A model generated the notes under the pieces. That model made no database searches. It was not told the DNA's origin and saw only the letters and a list, made by a program, of their open reading frames with translations. A stretch of 64,000 nt of DNA from Watersipora subatra (lineage: Eukaryota; Bryozoa; Gymnolaemata; Cheilostomatida; Watersiporidae). Below are positions 1 to 11,062 of the stretch, in pieces. The stretch is from assembly GCF_963576615.1 (NCBI RefSeq), contig NC_088711.1:15423869-15487868 (forward strand), given 5' to 3'. Made by a program: the position numbers and the translations under genes. Positions within the stretch are counted from its first letter, which is position 1; each line of letters begins with the position of its first letter.

Positions 1-1024
1 TGAATAAAAGCAATGCTTGTAATGAACCTAAAAAGCTAACGTCGTTAGTATAATGATGGAACAATAGCACTGATTGTAGCAAATCTGAAACAATAATTTC
101 TACAAAAATGTCTACATATAAATAGTTAAAGTTTATTTGTGATACCTTGAGTTCAGGGCTTCAGTAGTAGGCTACATGAATTCTAGTATCATGTATAGTT
201 AAACTGTTAAATGCACTATATATTGGTTAATTTATTTCACACTCAAATAGTTGTTGATAACTATGCAAGCGATTATATGTAGCATTATAATTTATTATAT
301 ATACTATATAAATAAGTAAAAAACGAAATTATTTATAAAAAAATGAACTAATAAAATAATAATTAATAAAAAGAACACAAAAAATTAACTAAGGAAATAT
401 GTTTGATTTTATCAAAGTAACTAATTTTGTTGACAGAAAATGCTAGCCAATTATATAGAGGTATTATACAGTGATATTATCATAGAAGTTAGTAACACTC
501 AGATAACTATATGAGTAAAATATAGGCTACTGCTTGTTGAGAAATTGCATCCAGTAAGACTTGCCTCCCAGATACATACGACGTAAGCTCGGCTTTAATA
601 TTCTGTAAGCCAAAGCTAAAATATTCACTGTTTTTTTTGTGTTAAATTTTCATTTTTGTGATGATGATAATTTGTTATTATAATCCACAACGAACAAACC
701 TTGCTTGATATTTTAAAACATAACATTTCATCTATAAACAAAGCTTTGAATTATTCTCTAAGAGGTCTTGGTAGGCAATTCTCAAGCCAACTTGCCAAGC
801 CATCTCGAGTCAAAACTACCAAACAGTCAATTAAATACGCGAGTCAAGTAGCGGAAATAGAATGCGTTCAAGTAAATTTATGTACCTATGAATTGCTTTA
901 ATGGTGAGAGACATCAATATTATAGTGACAAAGAGCTATGACAGGTACTTGCCTGATATACTGTGACAGGTACTTGCCTGATATACTGTTCCATGAATCA
1001 TTCTGTGTACATGTTGCACTAGAC
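1..1024. other. gene-free AT-rich stretch
   Basis: No coding exon was recognised on either strand. The only structure seen is a direct duplication of a 25-bp unit at about 939-988 (unit begins TGACAGGTACTTGCC), just left of the hAT element. The short open frame at 701-901 resembles no known family and has no good start context. Confidence 0.5.
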
Positions 1025-2023
1025 CAGGGGTCTGCAACCTTTTCTGTTCAAAGAGCCATTTTGAACCCGATTTCTCCAGAAAAAAATGCAGTGGGAACCA
1101 CAAAACCCTTTTGATATTTGAAATTTATTAAAAATTAGTACATGTACCAGTAACGTTTATGCTTAGCTTTTAGTGCTTTTATACTATGTTTACATCACAA
1201 AACGAAAAGGTATGGCATGTATTATGATTTAACTGCTGGTAAAAGAAAATTACACTTTTGCAAAGAACAATAAAATAGCTGATAATAACTTGAACGTAAC
1301 TTGAAAATATTAGGATGTTTTAAGGTTCCTTTCAAGAAAAATTGCAACTTCATGTTTAATTCAGTCCTTCTTTTAACAAAATGCCGAACTTAAATTTTAA
1401 GTGCAGTAATTGTGCTATGTTTCTTCTGTCGGCTGTCATTTGGCGAGTACGGTGAGTAAGCTGTCAACCGAAATAATGAAAAACAATTTATTCAAACAAT
1501 GACAAAGTATGAATATACGCAAAATAGCCAATTATAATTGGTTAATGTGATTTCTGCTTCTGAACTACATCTTACAGTGTCTGTACTTCGGGGCTGTATG
1601 ACATCACCTTCACCTTTACACAGGATCCCAAGCTGTCATCTGTGAAGCGCATGCATTGCTTGTTTTTAATAAAGTTCATGTTGGAGAAGACTGGCTCACA
1701 CACATATGTTGCACACACACATATAGTTTACCTACCTGGTGTGAAAAAATCAAGAAGTGTCATGCTGGCTGGTGTAACTTTGGCGGTTTAAGTTGCGCAT
1801 AAATAATGACGCACAACAAGTGACAATGTTTGATTTATCACCATAATTACAAATTTTTAAATTATATTACAAAATCTAGTGATAAAACTTCTACATTTTT
1901 GTGACTTACTTGGCATATGGTAAAAAAAGAAAAAAAAGGAAATGAATCCAAACTCAGAGGGAGCCGCAGTCAAGGGATGAAAGAGCCGCATGCTGCTTTG
2001 GAGCCGCGGGTTGCTGACCCCTG
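1025..2023 (-). mobile_element. non-autonomous or decayed hAT DNA transposon
   Basis: The element starts CAGGGGTCTGCAACC and ends GGTTGCTGACCCCTG, so the termini are inverted repeats matching at 14 of 15 positions. CAGGGGTC-type ends are typical of many animal hAT elements. The flanking 8-mers (CACTAGAC left, CACTGCAA right) could be a decayed 8-bp target-site duplication. A minus-strand transposase relic lies inside, which sets the strand. At 999 bp it is far shorter than an autonomous hAT element (usually 2.5-5 kb), so most of the transposase gene is missing. Confidence 0.75.
1572..1709 (-). pseudogene. C-terminal relic of a hAT transposase
   Basis: Read on the minus strand from 1709, an open frame encodes TYVCEPVFSNMNFIKNK, then MRFTDDSLGSCV and a short tail, and stops at a TAA (1572-1574). 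The pattern [T/S]YxCExxFSxMNxIKxKxRxRxTDxxL is the C-terminal dimerisation region of ZBED/GTF2IRD2-like hAT transposases. Upstream the frame runs into a CA-rich stretch and no catalytic part can be found, so this is a dead remnant. The match is from family knowledge; no search was run. Confidence 0.65.
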
Positions 2024-2214
2024 CACTGCAATATTGGTTGCATTAATTCGTGTCTTGGTTCGGCTTTGTTTGGTCACTATCTTTTTGTGTAACAAATACA
2101 TGCGTTATTAGCCAACATTGGTCCCTTGAGGGCAAGCATGTTTTGGCATAACTTTAAAACTCTCTGAGTTTATGTGATTACATATCTACATAAGTGAAAT
2201 TTATGTGAGTGCAA

Positions 2215-3443
2215 ATCTATGTGGGTTTATTCTATGCAAGTGCAACTCTATGTGAGTATAACTCTATGTGAGTATAACTCTATGTGAGTATAACTCTATG
2301 TGAGTATAACTCTATGTGAGTATAACTCTATGTGAGTATAACTCTATGTGAGTATAATTCTATGTGAGTATAACTCTATGTGAGTATAACTCTATGTGAG
2401 TTTAACTCTGTGTGAGTATAACTCTATGTGAAAGTAGCTCTATGTAAGTATAACTCTCTGTGAGTATCACTCTATGTGAGGGCAACTCTATGTGAGTATA
2501 ACACTATGCAAGTGAAGTGCTACTCTATGTGAGTATAACTCCATTGCGAGTGCAACTTTATGTGAACATAACTCTATGCAAGTGAAGTGCAACTCTATGT
2601 AAGTAGAACTCTATGTGAGTATATCTCTATGTGGGTATAACTCTGTGTGAGTATAACTCTATGTGAAAGTAACTCTATGTAAGTATAACTCTCTGTGAGT
2701 ATCACTCTATGTGAGGGCAACTCTATGTGAGTATAACACTATGCAAGTGAAGTGCTACTCTATGTGAGTATAACTCCATGCGAGTGCAACTTTATGTGAA
2801 CATAACTCTATGCAAGTGAAGTGCAACTCTATGTAAGTAGAACTCTATGTGAGTATATCTCTATGTGGGTATAACTCTGTGTGAGTATAACTCTATGTGA
2901 AAGTAACTCTATGTAAATATAACTCTCTGTGAGTATCACTCTATGTGAGGGCAACTCTATGTGAGTATAACACTATGCAAGTGAAGTGCTACTCTATGTG
3001 AGTATAACTCCATTGCGAGTGCAACTTTATGTGAACATAACTCTATGCAAGTGAAGTGCAACTCTATGTAAGTAGAACTCTATGTGAGTATATCTCTATG
3101 TGGGTATAACTCTGTGTGAGTATAACTCTATGTGAAAGTAACTCTATGTAAGTATAACTCTCTGTGAGTATCACTCTATGTGAGGGCAACTCTATGTGAG
3201 TATAACACTATGCAAGTGAAGTGCTACTCTATGTGAGTATAACTCCATGCGAGTGCAACTTTATGTGAACATAACTCTATGCAAGTGAAGTGCAACTCTA
3301 TGTAAGTAGAACTCTATGCGAGTGCAACTCTATGTGAGTATAACACTATGCAAGTGATGTGCTACTCTATGTGAGTATAACTCCATGCGAGTGCAACTCT
3401 ATGTGAGTAGAACTCTATGCGAGTGCAACTCTATGTGAGTATA
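2215..3443. repeat. 16-bp satellite with about 235-bp higher-order repeat
   Basis: The array is built of a 16-bp monomer (GTATAACTCTATGTGA and variants). From about 2431 the monomer variants recur in fixed order: the marker AAAGTA appears at 2431, 2666, 2900 and 3135, giving a 234-235-bp higher-order unit in three full copies and one partial copy. Left of 2431 the monomers are nearly uniform; right of about 3320 the order breaks up. The same monomer core occurs at 33991-34232 and 45297-45371. The array abuts a dispersed element on its right. Confidence 0.9.
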
Positions 3444-4174
3444 ACAGTGCATCCTCAAGTTTTAACGTCTCTACTTTACGGTTTTATTGCCTGACGATAT
3501 GGAACACAATGTTCTTTCATCCCCTCTCTGCAGCATTTTTTTGCCATTTGATATCAATAAAAATGTCTTTAAATTCAGATTAGGTGGTCATTGTGCTGCA
3601 TATGTCAGAATGATGAAGATGCCATACGATATGCTACTCACCGAAATATCTCCCACAACGCCTGAAAGAGATGCTCACACTCTCTCATTTCAGCTTTATG
3701 TTTTGTAAATGCTTGATATTGCATGAGTGAAACAAAAATTAATAGCCAGTGAAAGTAAATTATTATTTTGTATTTTAGCATTTATTGTAACATTTAGTAT
3801 AAACTTTAGTTAATTATGCTTATATAGCTATACAATTACAAAAACATATATAACTTTAATTCATTAGCCATACCATGGGTCCTAAGATTGATAACGATGC
3901 TAAAGGAAGAAGTAGGAATCATAACCATAATCATAAGCATATCATAACCACTAAATACACTAAAGTCACTCTATTTAATTATAATTACTCAGGTTAATAT
4001 GCTATTTAGTTACTAGTTTTTAATATGTAAAGTAGGTATATAAATTTGTGATGTTTTTACCAATGGGTGTTTGCGTTAGATAATTACTATGGGTTTCTAT
4101 ACCTCTCTATGCAACATTTTCGTCTTTCGATGCCAACGCCGAAACGAATTAATGTCGTATAGAGGGGTTCACGG
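3444..4174 (+). mobile_element. dispersed element 'X', copy 1
   Basis: This segment aligns by eye, on the opposite strand, with 8333-10850. Shared blocks include a CCATTTGATATCA-like motif near 3543, GTGCTGCATA near 3592, AAATGCTTGATATT near 3707, and ACTTTAATTCATTAGCC near 3853. The right end (TGTCGTATAGAGGGGTTCAC) partly mirrors CCTCTCTATGCAACATTTTCG about 60 bp earlier, like a terminal foldback. It holds a 73-residue open frame (3487-3708) with no recognisable domain. The superfamily is not identified. Confidence 0.6.
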
Positions 4175-4976
4175 CATGTAAAAAGCTAATGAGTAGTTTT
4201 TTTGTTTTCTAGATGCTACGCGTCATTTTTAACTGAGACCTTTTAGAATTAACTAAAATAAAAACCAAATTTTGAAAAGCATGTTTTATTCTGACTTGGT
4301 CAGAAACACAGCGCTTTGTTTGAAATCCATGTTTACCTTGTAATTTCATGGGCAGTCTGTGGTTACTCAAGTTCATTGCTGTGGTGAAAAGGACACTTTG
4401 TGCTACCAATATTACCAAACTAGTTGAAGCGGTGTCACAGCATGTCTTGTTCTTTCCGGAATGTTCTAGTAACGGTCCTTTGTTTATGAAATAATAAGGT
4501 TTTTGTCACTGACATTCCGTAAACAACTAAACCACCTTTTTAAAAACAACCGAATGCTAATTATATCTGGCCAGTGTTTAAAGTGATTGGTAAAGCATTT
4601 AGTCTAAATTCTCCTGTTCAAGTCTGCATGCAGTGGGTGATATTATTCAGGCCACTGGAGAAAGGATGAAGCATCTTGGCAAGCTGCCACGTTGACCTGG
4701 ACGCGATGTGTCAAATACTGCAACCAGGTTGGTGATTATTACTTACACTTAACATAACCTTCCCGTATGACCTGCAGTTTACAAAGTTGTAATTTCCAAA
4801 TTAGTTTTTGAATATCAAAATAGGTGTATGTTAGAACAAATATTCTTATACCCATTCACCGTATTTTGTTTAATCTGTTCCTCAGATCAAATACTTATTG
4901 AAAATTATGCATGAGATTATCTATGGCATTAAATTTCATTAAAAAGACTATATGAATAACTAAGTGAAAACTAAAT
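4175..4976. other. gene-free stretch
   Basis: No exon, RNA gene or repeat family was recognised. The small minus-strand frame at 4209-4418 looks like chance. Confidence 0.4.
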
Positions 4977-5198
4977 TACTGTAAAACCTCTAATTGAACG
5001 TCATGGCACTCTATTTTTCAATCCTCCTTCTATAGTGGCGGTCGATTGGAGGGGACGTTCAAATAGAGGTTGGCGGTGTTTTTTTTTAAATGGCTTGTCA
5101 GAATTTGGGAAAGATAAATTTAGCCATTTTAAGGGCGAAGCGAATGCCGCCTGTATTTTGCTATCTTTTTCCGGTGGAGCCATATTAAACCTTTTGAA

Positions 5199-5803
5199 TA
5201 CGGTGAACCCTTGTTTATCGCGTGGTATACGTTCTAAAAATAACCCGCAATAGGTGAAATCCGCAAAGTAGTCAGCTTTATTTTTTACTGTGATTTTACA
5301 ATGCAATACTGAACTGCAAAATGAACCAAAAAATAAAACCTCTTTTCAGGCCCAACATGTGTTAAAGAAATAGAAATATTAACATTTTCTTACAAATAAC
5401 TATAATGGTTTAAAGAACGGTGTTGTATTTTATATAGTAATGAATACAACGTAGAAAATATTGTCACTCACATATTTCACAGTCCCTCCAGCTGCACCTC
5501 TTCGTCTTGACTCCGCTGCGCTGTAGCGTCTTTTTCTACTGAAGGCTGCGCAGGGGTCTTTCTCCGAGAGAAGAACATTGAGAACGACAGAAAAATTGTG
5601 AATGTAAATTTAGCAGAATGTACAGAAACAAAAACTGTTGGCATGATGTAATGAAAAACCAATATAAACCTTTTTCACTTCTAGACAACAGTAACGCCCC
5701 TGAGCCAATCAGGATTCACTGTAAAAAATAAAGCGCTGTAAAAAATTCCGCAAAGCAGCGAGGCCGCGATAGGTGAAGTGCGATATAGCGAGAGATCATT
5801 GTA
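5199..5803. mobile_element. Tigger/pogo-like element nested in the 4977-6853 element
   Basis: The left end reads TACGGTGAACCCTTGTTTAT and the right end, on the minus strand, TACAATGATCTCTCGCTATA, followed by CGATAGGTGAA/CCGCGATAGGTGAA-type motifs inside both ends. Ends of this kind (CAGTGAACCCTCG, then TATCGCGG) with a TA flank are known from pogo/Tigger elements of the Tc1-mariner superfamily; assigning them here is inference. The minus-strand frame at 5477-5662 carries a RRKTPAQPSVEKDATAQ segment that could be a transposase-tail remnant, but I cannot confirm it. Confidence 0.5.
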
Positions 5804-6244
5804 CAATAAATCTGCTAACTTACATGTACCTCTAACTTGTCAAATATATCTCAATAAATATGCTTTGAGATACCGAGAAATATTTCTACCAGTTGATATC
5901 TAACGCTTGCAATTAATCTGCATTGTTATTATAGCCTGTGTCCTTGTTTGCAATTTGTTGGTATTTGCAATTTTTATTTTCTTCTCAATTTGAAGACATA
6001 TTTTTATTTCATACTTATATTTAACAGTGTCGCATAAAATCTTATTGCACTCTTTGATATGTTTGCTACAGTTTACTGCCAAAACTAGCTTTTTATGTGC
6101 AGTAGAAGTGTAGAGTTACTAGCATCAATCCAAAGCTTTTACGCGCTGCAATTAGCCCAAATGCAACACGTAAAAGTTTGATTGCTAAACATATTCTCTG
6201 GCCCGAAACTTGCAAACCGTTTTTATGTGCATGTTGTTTGACCA

Positions 6245-6555
6245 CGTTAAACAAGGAACCACTATTAGCCTGAGACAGTAATTATTTCTATGGCATTGCT
6301 TTGAAAGTTCATCTACCATCATAAATTTAAACCATTTTGTTATATACATGTATGTAGGCTAATTCAATGTAAAAAGACTGCGTTAAACAAGGAACTACTA
6401 TTAGCCTGAGACATATATTAATTTTCACTATGATGCTGTTTTCAAAGTTCATCTACCAACGTAAGTTTAAACCGTTTTATATACTGTAGGTACACGTACT
6501 TCGAAGTATCAAGACCGCGTTAAACAAGGAACTACTATTAGCCTAGAGAGGTTAT
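6245..6555 (+). repeat. about 137-bp tandem repeat, 2.3 copies
   Basis: The block GTTAAACAAGGAACNACTAT recurs at about 6247, 6383 and 6520, each copy followed by ATTAGCCTGAGA and AAGTTCATCTACCA. The third copy is cut short. The repeat lies in the right half of the 4977-6853 element and may be part of its body. Confidence 0.75.
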
Positions 6556-6853
6556 TGATTATTTCTAATGTGTTGCTTTCAAAAAAAGTTGAAAAGCTTT
6601 AGAGTTGGACAACGAGAGAATTGATTGTTATTAATGTAAACGATTCATTATTAATATGATTTTGTGAACATTTGTCTACTGATCACTTGACATTATGGGT
6701 TTATAAAGATCAAAGATAGTCAAGGTGGCGGTCAAATGGAGGTGGCATTCAAATAGATGGTGGCGCTCTATTTTTCAACCCTGCCCCCGTAGTGGCAGTC
6801 AAATAGAGGCGGCGTTCAAATAGAGGTGGCGTTCAATTAGAGAATTTACGGTA

Positions 6854-8332
6854 TACAAAAGAACTTGGATTAATATGGTAGAAACTAATAAAAGAGAGAT
6901 TTATACCGTTTAGCTTGAGTGATACAGGAGACATGAGGGGAGTAGGTGCATGTATGAAGCTACTTTAGGCTAGAAGAATTTTAAATTAACGTGACTTGTT
7001 CATACTCTTCCTCTTATCATGTCTGGCCTTTTTTCTTTCAGTAGCTCCAGGCTTCCTTTCACTATACCTTACTTTCACTTCCTTATGATAACTTCTACAC
7101 AGATTTCTAGATCTTTTAAGGAATTTACCTGAAGATGTTTGATCATGTTTTATATGATTTCTTGCTTGAATTCTTTAAAATCCGCATCCTTTTCTCATTA
7201 TTTTTAAATGATATCGCTCGTACTAGTCCTGTTGGTTTCAACAGTTTTAAAGCTATAAAACAAGTGAAACGCTGTTTGAACATTATTTGTTAACATATTT
7301 GAACATGTTTGAACATAATATTTGAACATGGTAGAACTAAGCTATGTGAAGGAGAACTGCTAACATACGGTACACACTGATTTATAGAACTGCGTTGTTT
7401 TGAGAAACTTTGCCTTTTGTGAGTTGAAAAATATTTTTGTTGGTGAAGCAAATTTTTTTTTAATTTAACGTAATGTTACATACAATTGGTTTGTTGAGCA
7501 AAACACAAGTTGATGTTTGACAGTATCTTTGTAAAATTCATTGTTTTGTCAAGGTACTTTTAAAGTAGTTAACACAAATTAGTTATTCTGTTTTTGCTCA
7601 TATTTGCAGGGTGTAACTAGGAAAGACATCATGCATTCTCTATACATAAAATCCTTATAAAGGAAAAATGTTCACTTTAGATAATTTTAATCCAAAGGGA
7701 TTCCTCATATGAGATCATTAAAAATAGTAGCAAGTTATGATTCGGCTGAACAAACCATAGCAGACGATGGTTATGGAACCTCAATGAATAATACATTACT
7801 GACATTAAAATATTTAAAATGCATAAGTTTAAAAGGCTTAAAAAAAAAGCAAAACAAACTCAAATCAAAATATGATACGCATCAGCTCCCATTATTACAG
7901 AAATGCATAAAAATTGTGGCAAATCTAGTTACTAGCATCATCATGTTGAGCAGACAACTCCTTCTATGGCTAACCTCAGCAGCTTTACGATTTCTCATCT
8001 TAGCTTTGTCATATCCTGATTTTTTAGCTGTCATCTTAAGCCTTGTATTACATAGAAATTACCTGTCCTCAACTAGCTGGCATATTTTAGGGCTAAGGTA
8101 CAAACCCAGTCATCTGCGACACAGATTCCTCTGATTCCTTCCAAAAGTGCATCAATTACCATATACATGTACAGTGAAAAGCAGAGAGCGCAACTACACG
8201 TCAACAGGGTGATGTTTGTTTAATTTTTTCAAACACTTTTTCAGTGCCTCTGCAGTTTTAGCACAGTACATCAGTAGCCTCAGCTCGTGCCCAACTCTCT
8301 GCTCCTAACGCGCAAACAATAAAACAGATGAG
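6854..8332. other. no recognised gene; possible decayed coding remnants
   Basis: A minus-strand frame around 6960-7110 is rich in basic residues (HKEVKVRYSERKPGATERKK) and resembles low-complexity segments of transposon-encoded proteins, but no domain can be named. A plus-strand 141-codon frame at 7709-8134 has no recognisable motif, a leucine-rich second half, and no splice or start context worth calling a gene. Confidence 0.35.
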
Positions 8333-8724
8333 ATAGAGTGGACCCCACTGTACGACACCAATTCGTTCAAGTGTTAGTATTGTAAAACGAAAATGTCGTA
8401 TAGAGGAGTACAGAAACCCATGGTAATTATCTAAAGCAAACACCCTGAGAAAAAAACATTAAATTTTTATATGTGTGTTGTACATATTAAAAATTAGTAA
8501 CAAAATAGTATATTAACCTGAGTAATTACGTATAGTTAAATAGAGTAACTTTGGTGTATTTAGTATTTATGAGCTGCTTATGATTATGTTTATGATTCCT
8601 ACTTCTTCCTTTAATGTCGCTACCAATCTCAGGACACACGGCTAATGAATTAAAGTTATATATGTAGTTATATAATTATATACGTATAATGAGTTTAAGT
8701 TTATAGTAAATATTATATTATATA

Positions 8725-9803
8725 TTAACCCTTTAACTGCGCTCTATTCATTGTGCCAAGTGTTTCAGCTTCATATTTTTTTCACTCAAAACTTGGCATG
8801 TAATATTGGTTCTTACACTGTTATTACTTGGTCTATTTAGCCCAAAACAAACAATACATTAATAAAACCCTTTCAACAACAAAATATGACCAATAGTACT
8901 TGTCTCGGGTGACCTTATAGCAAACCACATGATGTCGAATACAATAAAGCCTGTTTTATTAGAATAATACAAATGTTTGAGCTCAAGTTCATATTTCATA
9001 AATGCTAACCATTTAATTTTCCTGCTAGAAGTGTTTAAGATAATTTGAAAACAGTTTGGACATAAATTAAATTAAATCGAATAAATTAATGCAGAGTTGC
9101 ACAATGTAATATGAATATATAGCAAACTGGAAATAAAACTTTTAAAAAATGTAACATCGTCTAAAAAAGGAATTTGTATCATTCAAAATATGATTATTAG
9201 AAGCAGAAATTTCTTAAAATTTAAGACAATGAGCCTTCAAACAAAGAAATGTTTTGAATTTAAACTAAAAGACATTGTAACAACGTCAAACATAAAACAA
9301 CTTACAAAAACGTATGTTTTTTATAGAAGTGAATGGTTTCGGGTTATTGACTTTTAAAAAAACATTATTTTTCCTATTGATGAGAAAAACAACTACCAAA
9401 CAAAATAGCGTTTGTCTAAACATTTCATAAATGTATAGAGCTTTATACTGTATTGAAAATCAGAATAAAAAAGCTGTGACGAAGTTCTGAAAGTGTCGAA
9501 AAATTTTAAAAGTGTTTGCAACATCGCAATCAAATTGATGCTATTTTGCCGTCATACATTTCTTTTACCACTATTAATTCAGTACTCATCCTAACTGTTT
9601 AAAACTGCTTCATAGGCAAGCTAAATATATTTCTCCTGTGAATATATCAGGTTTGCAAATACTTTGTAATCATATTATGTCCATTCACCAATTGTCAAGT
9701 TCCATCAATTTTGAGCCACTGCAGATTCGCAGAAAGGCGAAATTGGCACTCTGGTCATTTATGCGTTTGTGTCAAAATGGGAAAATGGCACCCAAATGAT
9801 TAA
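8725..9803. mobile_element. TTAA-bounded insertion within element X copy 2
   Basis: Compared with copy 1, this 1,079-bp block interrupts the alignment and is bounded by TTAA at 8725-8728 and 9800-9803. The left junction reads TTAACCCTTTAACTGCG, which resembles the TTAA-CCC start of piggyBac-type elements. The right junction does not mirror it well, so a second end is missing or this is not piggyBac. The alternative is that copy 1 lost the block. No transposase was seen. Confidence 0.4.
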
Positions 9804-9909
9804 ACGCTAAAATACACAATAAATTGTCACTTTCACTTATGACTAATTTTTATTTCACTCAAGCATTTTTAATATCAAGCATTTACGAAACACGAAGAAA
9901 ACTGAGCTG

Positions 9910-10602
9910 AGAGAGGGAGAGAGGGAGAGAGGGAGAGAGGGAGAGAGGGAGAGAGGGAGAGAGGGAGAGAGTGAGAGAGGGGGAAAGAGGGAGAGAGGGA
10001 GAGAGGGAGAGAGGGAGAGAGGGAGAGAGGGGGAAAGAGGGAGAGAGGGAAAGAGGGAGAGAGGGAGAGAGGGAGAGAGGAAGAGAGGGAGAGAGGGAGA
10101 GAGGGGGAGAGGGGGAGAGGGGGAGAGGGGGAGAGGGGGAGAGGGGGAAAGAGGGAGAGAGGGAGAGAGGGAGAGAGGGAGAGAGGGAGAGAGGGGGAGA
10201 GGGGAAGAGGGGGAGAGGGGGAGAGGGGGAAAGAGGGAGAGAGGGAGAGAGGGAGAGAGGGAGAGAGGGAGAGAGGGAGAGAGGGGGAGAGGGGGAGAGG
10301 GAGAGAGGGAGAGAGGGAGAGAGGGAGAGAGGGAGAGAGTGAGAGAGGGAGAGAGGGAGAGAGTGAGAGAGTGAGAGAGGGAGAGAGGGAGAGAGGGAGA
10401 GAGGGAGAGAGGGAGAGAGTGAAAGAGGGAGAGAGGGAGAGAGGGAGAGAGTGAGAGAGGGAGAGAGGGAGAGAGGGAGAGAGAGAGAGAGGGAGAGAGG
10501 GAGAGAGGGAGAGAGGGAGAGAGGGAGAAAAGGAGAGAGGGAGAAAAGGAGAGAGGGAGAAAAGGAGAGAGGGAGAAAAGGAGAGAGGGAGAAAAGGAGA
10601 GA
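9910..10602 (+). repeat. GAGAGGGA microsatellite/minisatellite
   Basis: About 690 bp of (GGGAGAGA)n with interruptions by GTGAGAGA, GGGGAGAG and, at the right end, GGGAGAAAAGGAGAGA units. The right-hand 16-bp variant repeats five times, suggesting recent local expansion. Long open frames on both strands (SLSPSLPL or GREGERER repeats) are artefacts of the 8-bp period. Confidence 0.95.
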
Positions 10603-10839
10603 AGGAAAAGGCAGATAGAGAGAGCATCGTATCTCTTTTAGAAGTTGTGGGAGGGATTTTAGCAAATAGCACATCGGCATCTTCGTTATTCTGAGTATGC
10701 AGCACACCGACTGCCAAATTTCAATTTTGAGAAGCATTTTGGTTGATATCATATGGCGAAAAAAATGCCATAATAAGGGGACGAAAAAACATCGTGTTAT
10801 ACATAATAAGGAAAAAACTTGTTGGGCATAGTAACTCGG

Positions 10840-11062
10840 GGTTGCACTGTCGTATGATTCAAGGGGCGTAGTAACCCAAGGTTGCGCTGTAGTATGATTC
10901 AAGGGGCGTAGTAACCCAAGGTTGCGCTGTTGTATGATTCAAGAGGCGTAGTAACCCAGGGTTGCTCCGTAGCATGATTCAAGAGACGTAGTAACCCGGG
11001 GTCGCACTGTAGTATGAATCAAGGGGCATAGTAACCCAGGGTTGCACTGTAGTATGATTCAT
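10840..11062 (+). repeat. 40-bp tandem repeat at the end of element X copy 2
   Basis: The unit contains GTAGTAACCCAAGGTTGC, then CTGTAGTATGATTCAAGGGG, with period 40 bp and about 5.5 copies. The first unit overlaps the terminal sequence of the element (GTAACTCGGGGTTGCACTGT), so the array looks like an amplification of that terminus. Confidence 0.85.

Larger units (their letters stand above)
4977..6853. mobile_element. unclassified DNA transposon with long inverted ends
   Basis: The left end begins TACTGTAAAACCTCTAATTG and the right end, read on the minus strand, begins TACCGTAAATTCTCTAATTG. Both continue into related sequence with GAACG, CTCTATTTTTCAA and GGCGGTC blocks, so the inverted ends extend over roughly 100 bp. 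The right end also repeats a GGCGTTCAAATAGAGGT motif in tandem. Both outermost dinucleotides are TA, which may be the target site. The body contains a nested Tigger-like element and a 137-bp tandem repeat. No transposase was recognised. Confidence 0.6.
8333..10850 (-). mobile_element. dispersed element 'X', copy 2, with internal expansions
   Basis: Read on the minus strand from 10850 to 8333, this matches copy 1 (3444-4174) in order: ACAGTGCAACC start, GCCATATGATATCAACC, GTGCTGCATACTCAGA, TCCCACAACTTCTAAAAGAG, AAATGCTTGATATT, then after a gap ACTTTAATTCATTAGCC and a TCCACTC end near 8338. It is longer than copy 1 for two reasons: a GAGAGGGA array sits exactly where copy 1 has only CACACTCTCTCATTT, and about 1.08 kb of extra sequence lies between 8725 and 9803. 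Confidence 0.6.

Noticed and set aside
2215-3443. CRISPR-like look of a regular repeat array
   Set aside because: No unique spacers; units are contiguous diverged monomers of a satellite in animal DNA. The same applies to the 28-bp array at 47765-48262 and the 32-bp array at 11583-11838.
7709-8134. 141-codon plus-strand ORF
   Set aside because: No motif, no homology I can recognise, atypical low-complexity start and leucine-rich end. The sequence composition matches its non-coding surroundings.
9875-10902. Long minus-strand open frames of 280-339 codons with SPSLPLSL repeats, and a plus-strand GREGERER frame
   Set aside because: They are translations of a GAGAGGGA array with an 8-bp period; all frames lack stops for that reason.
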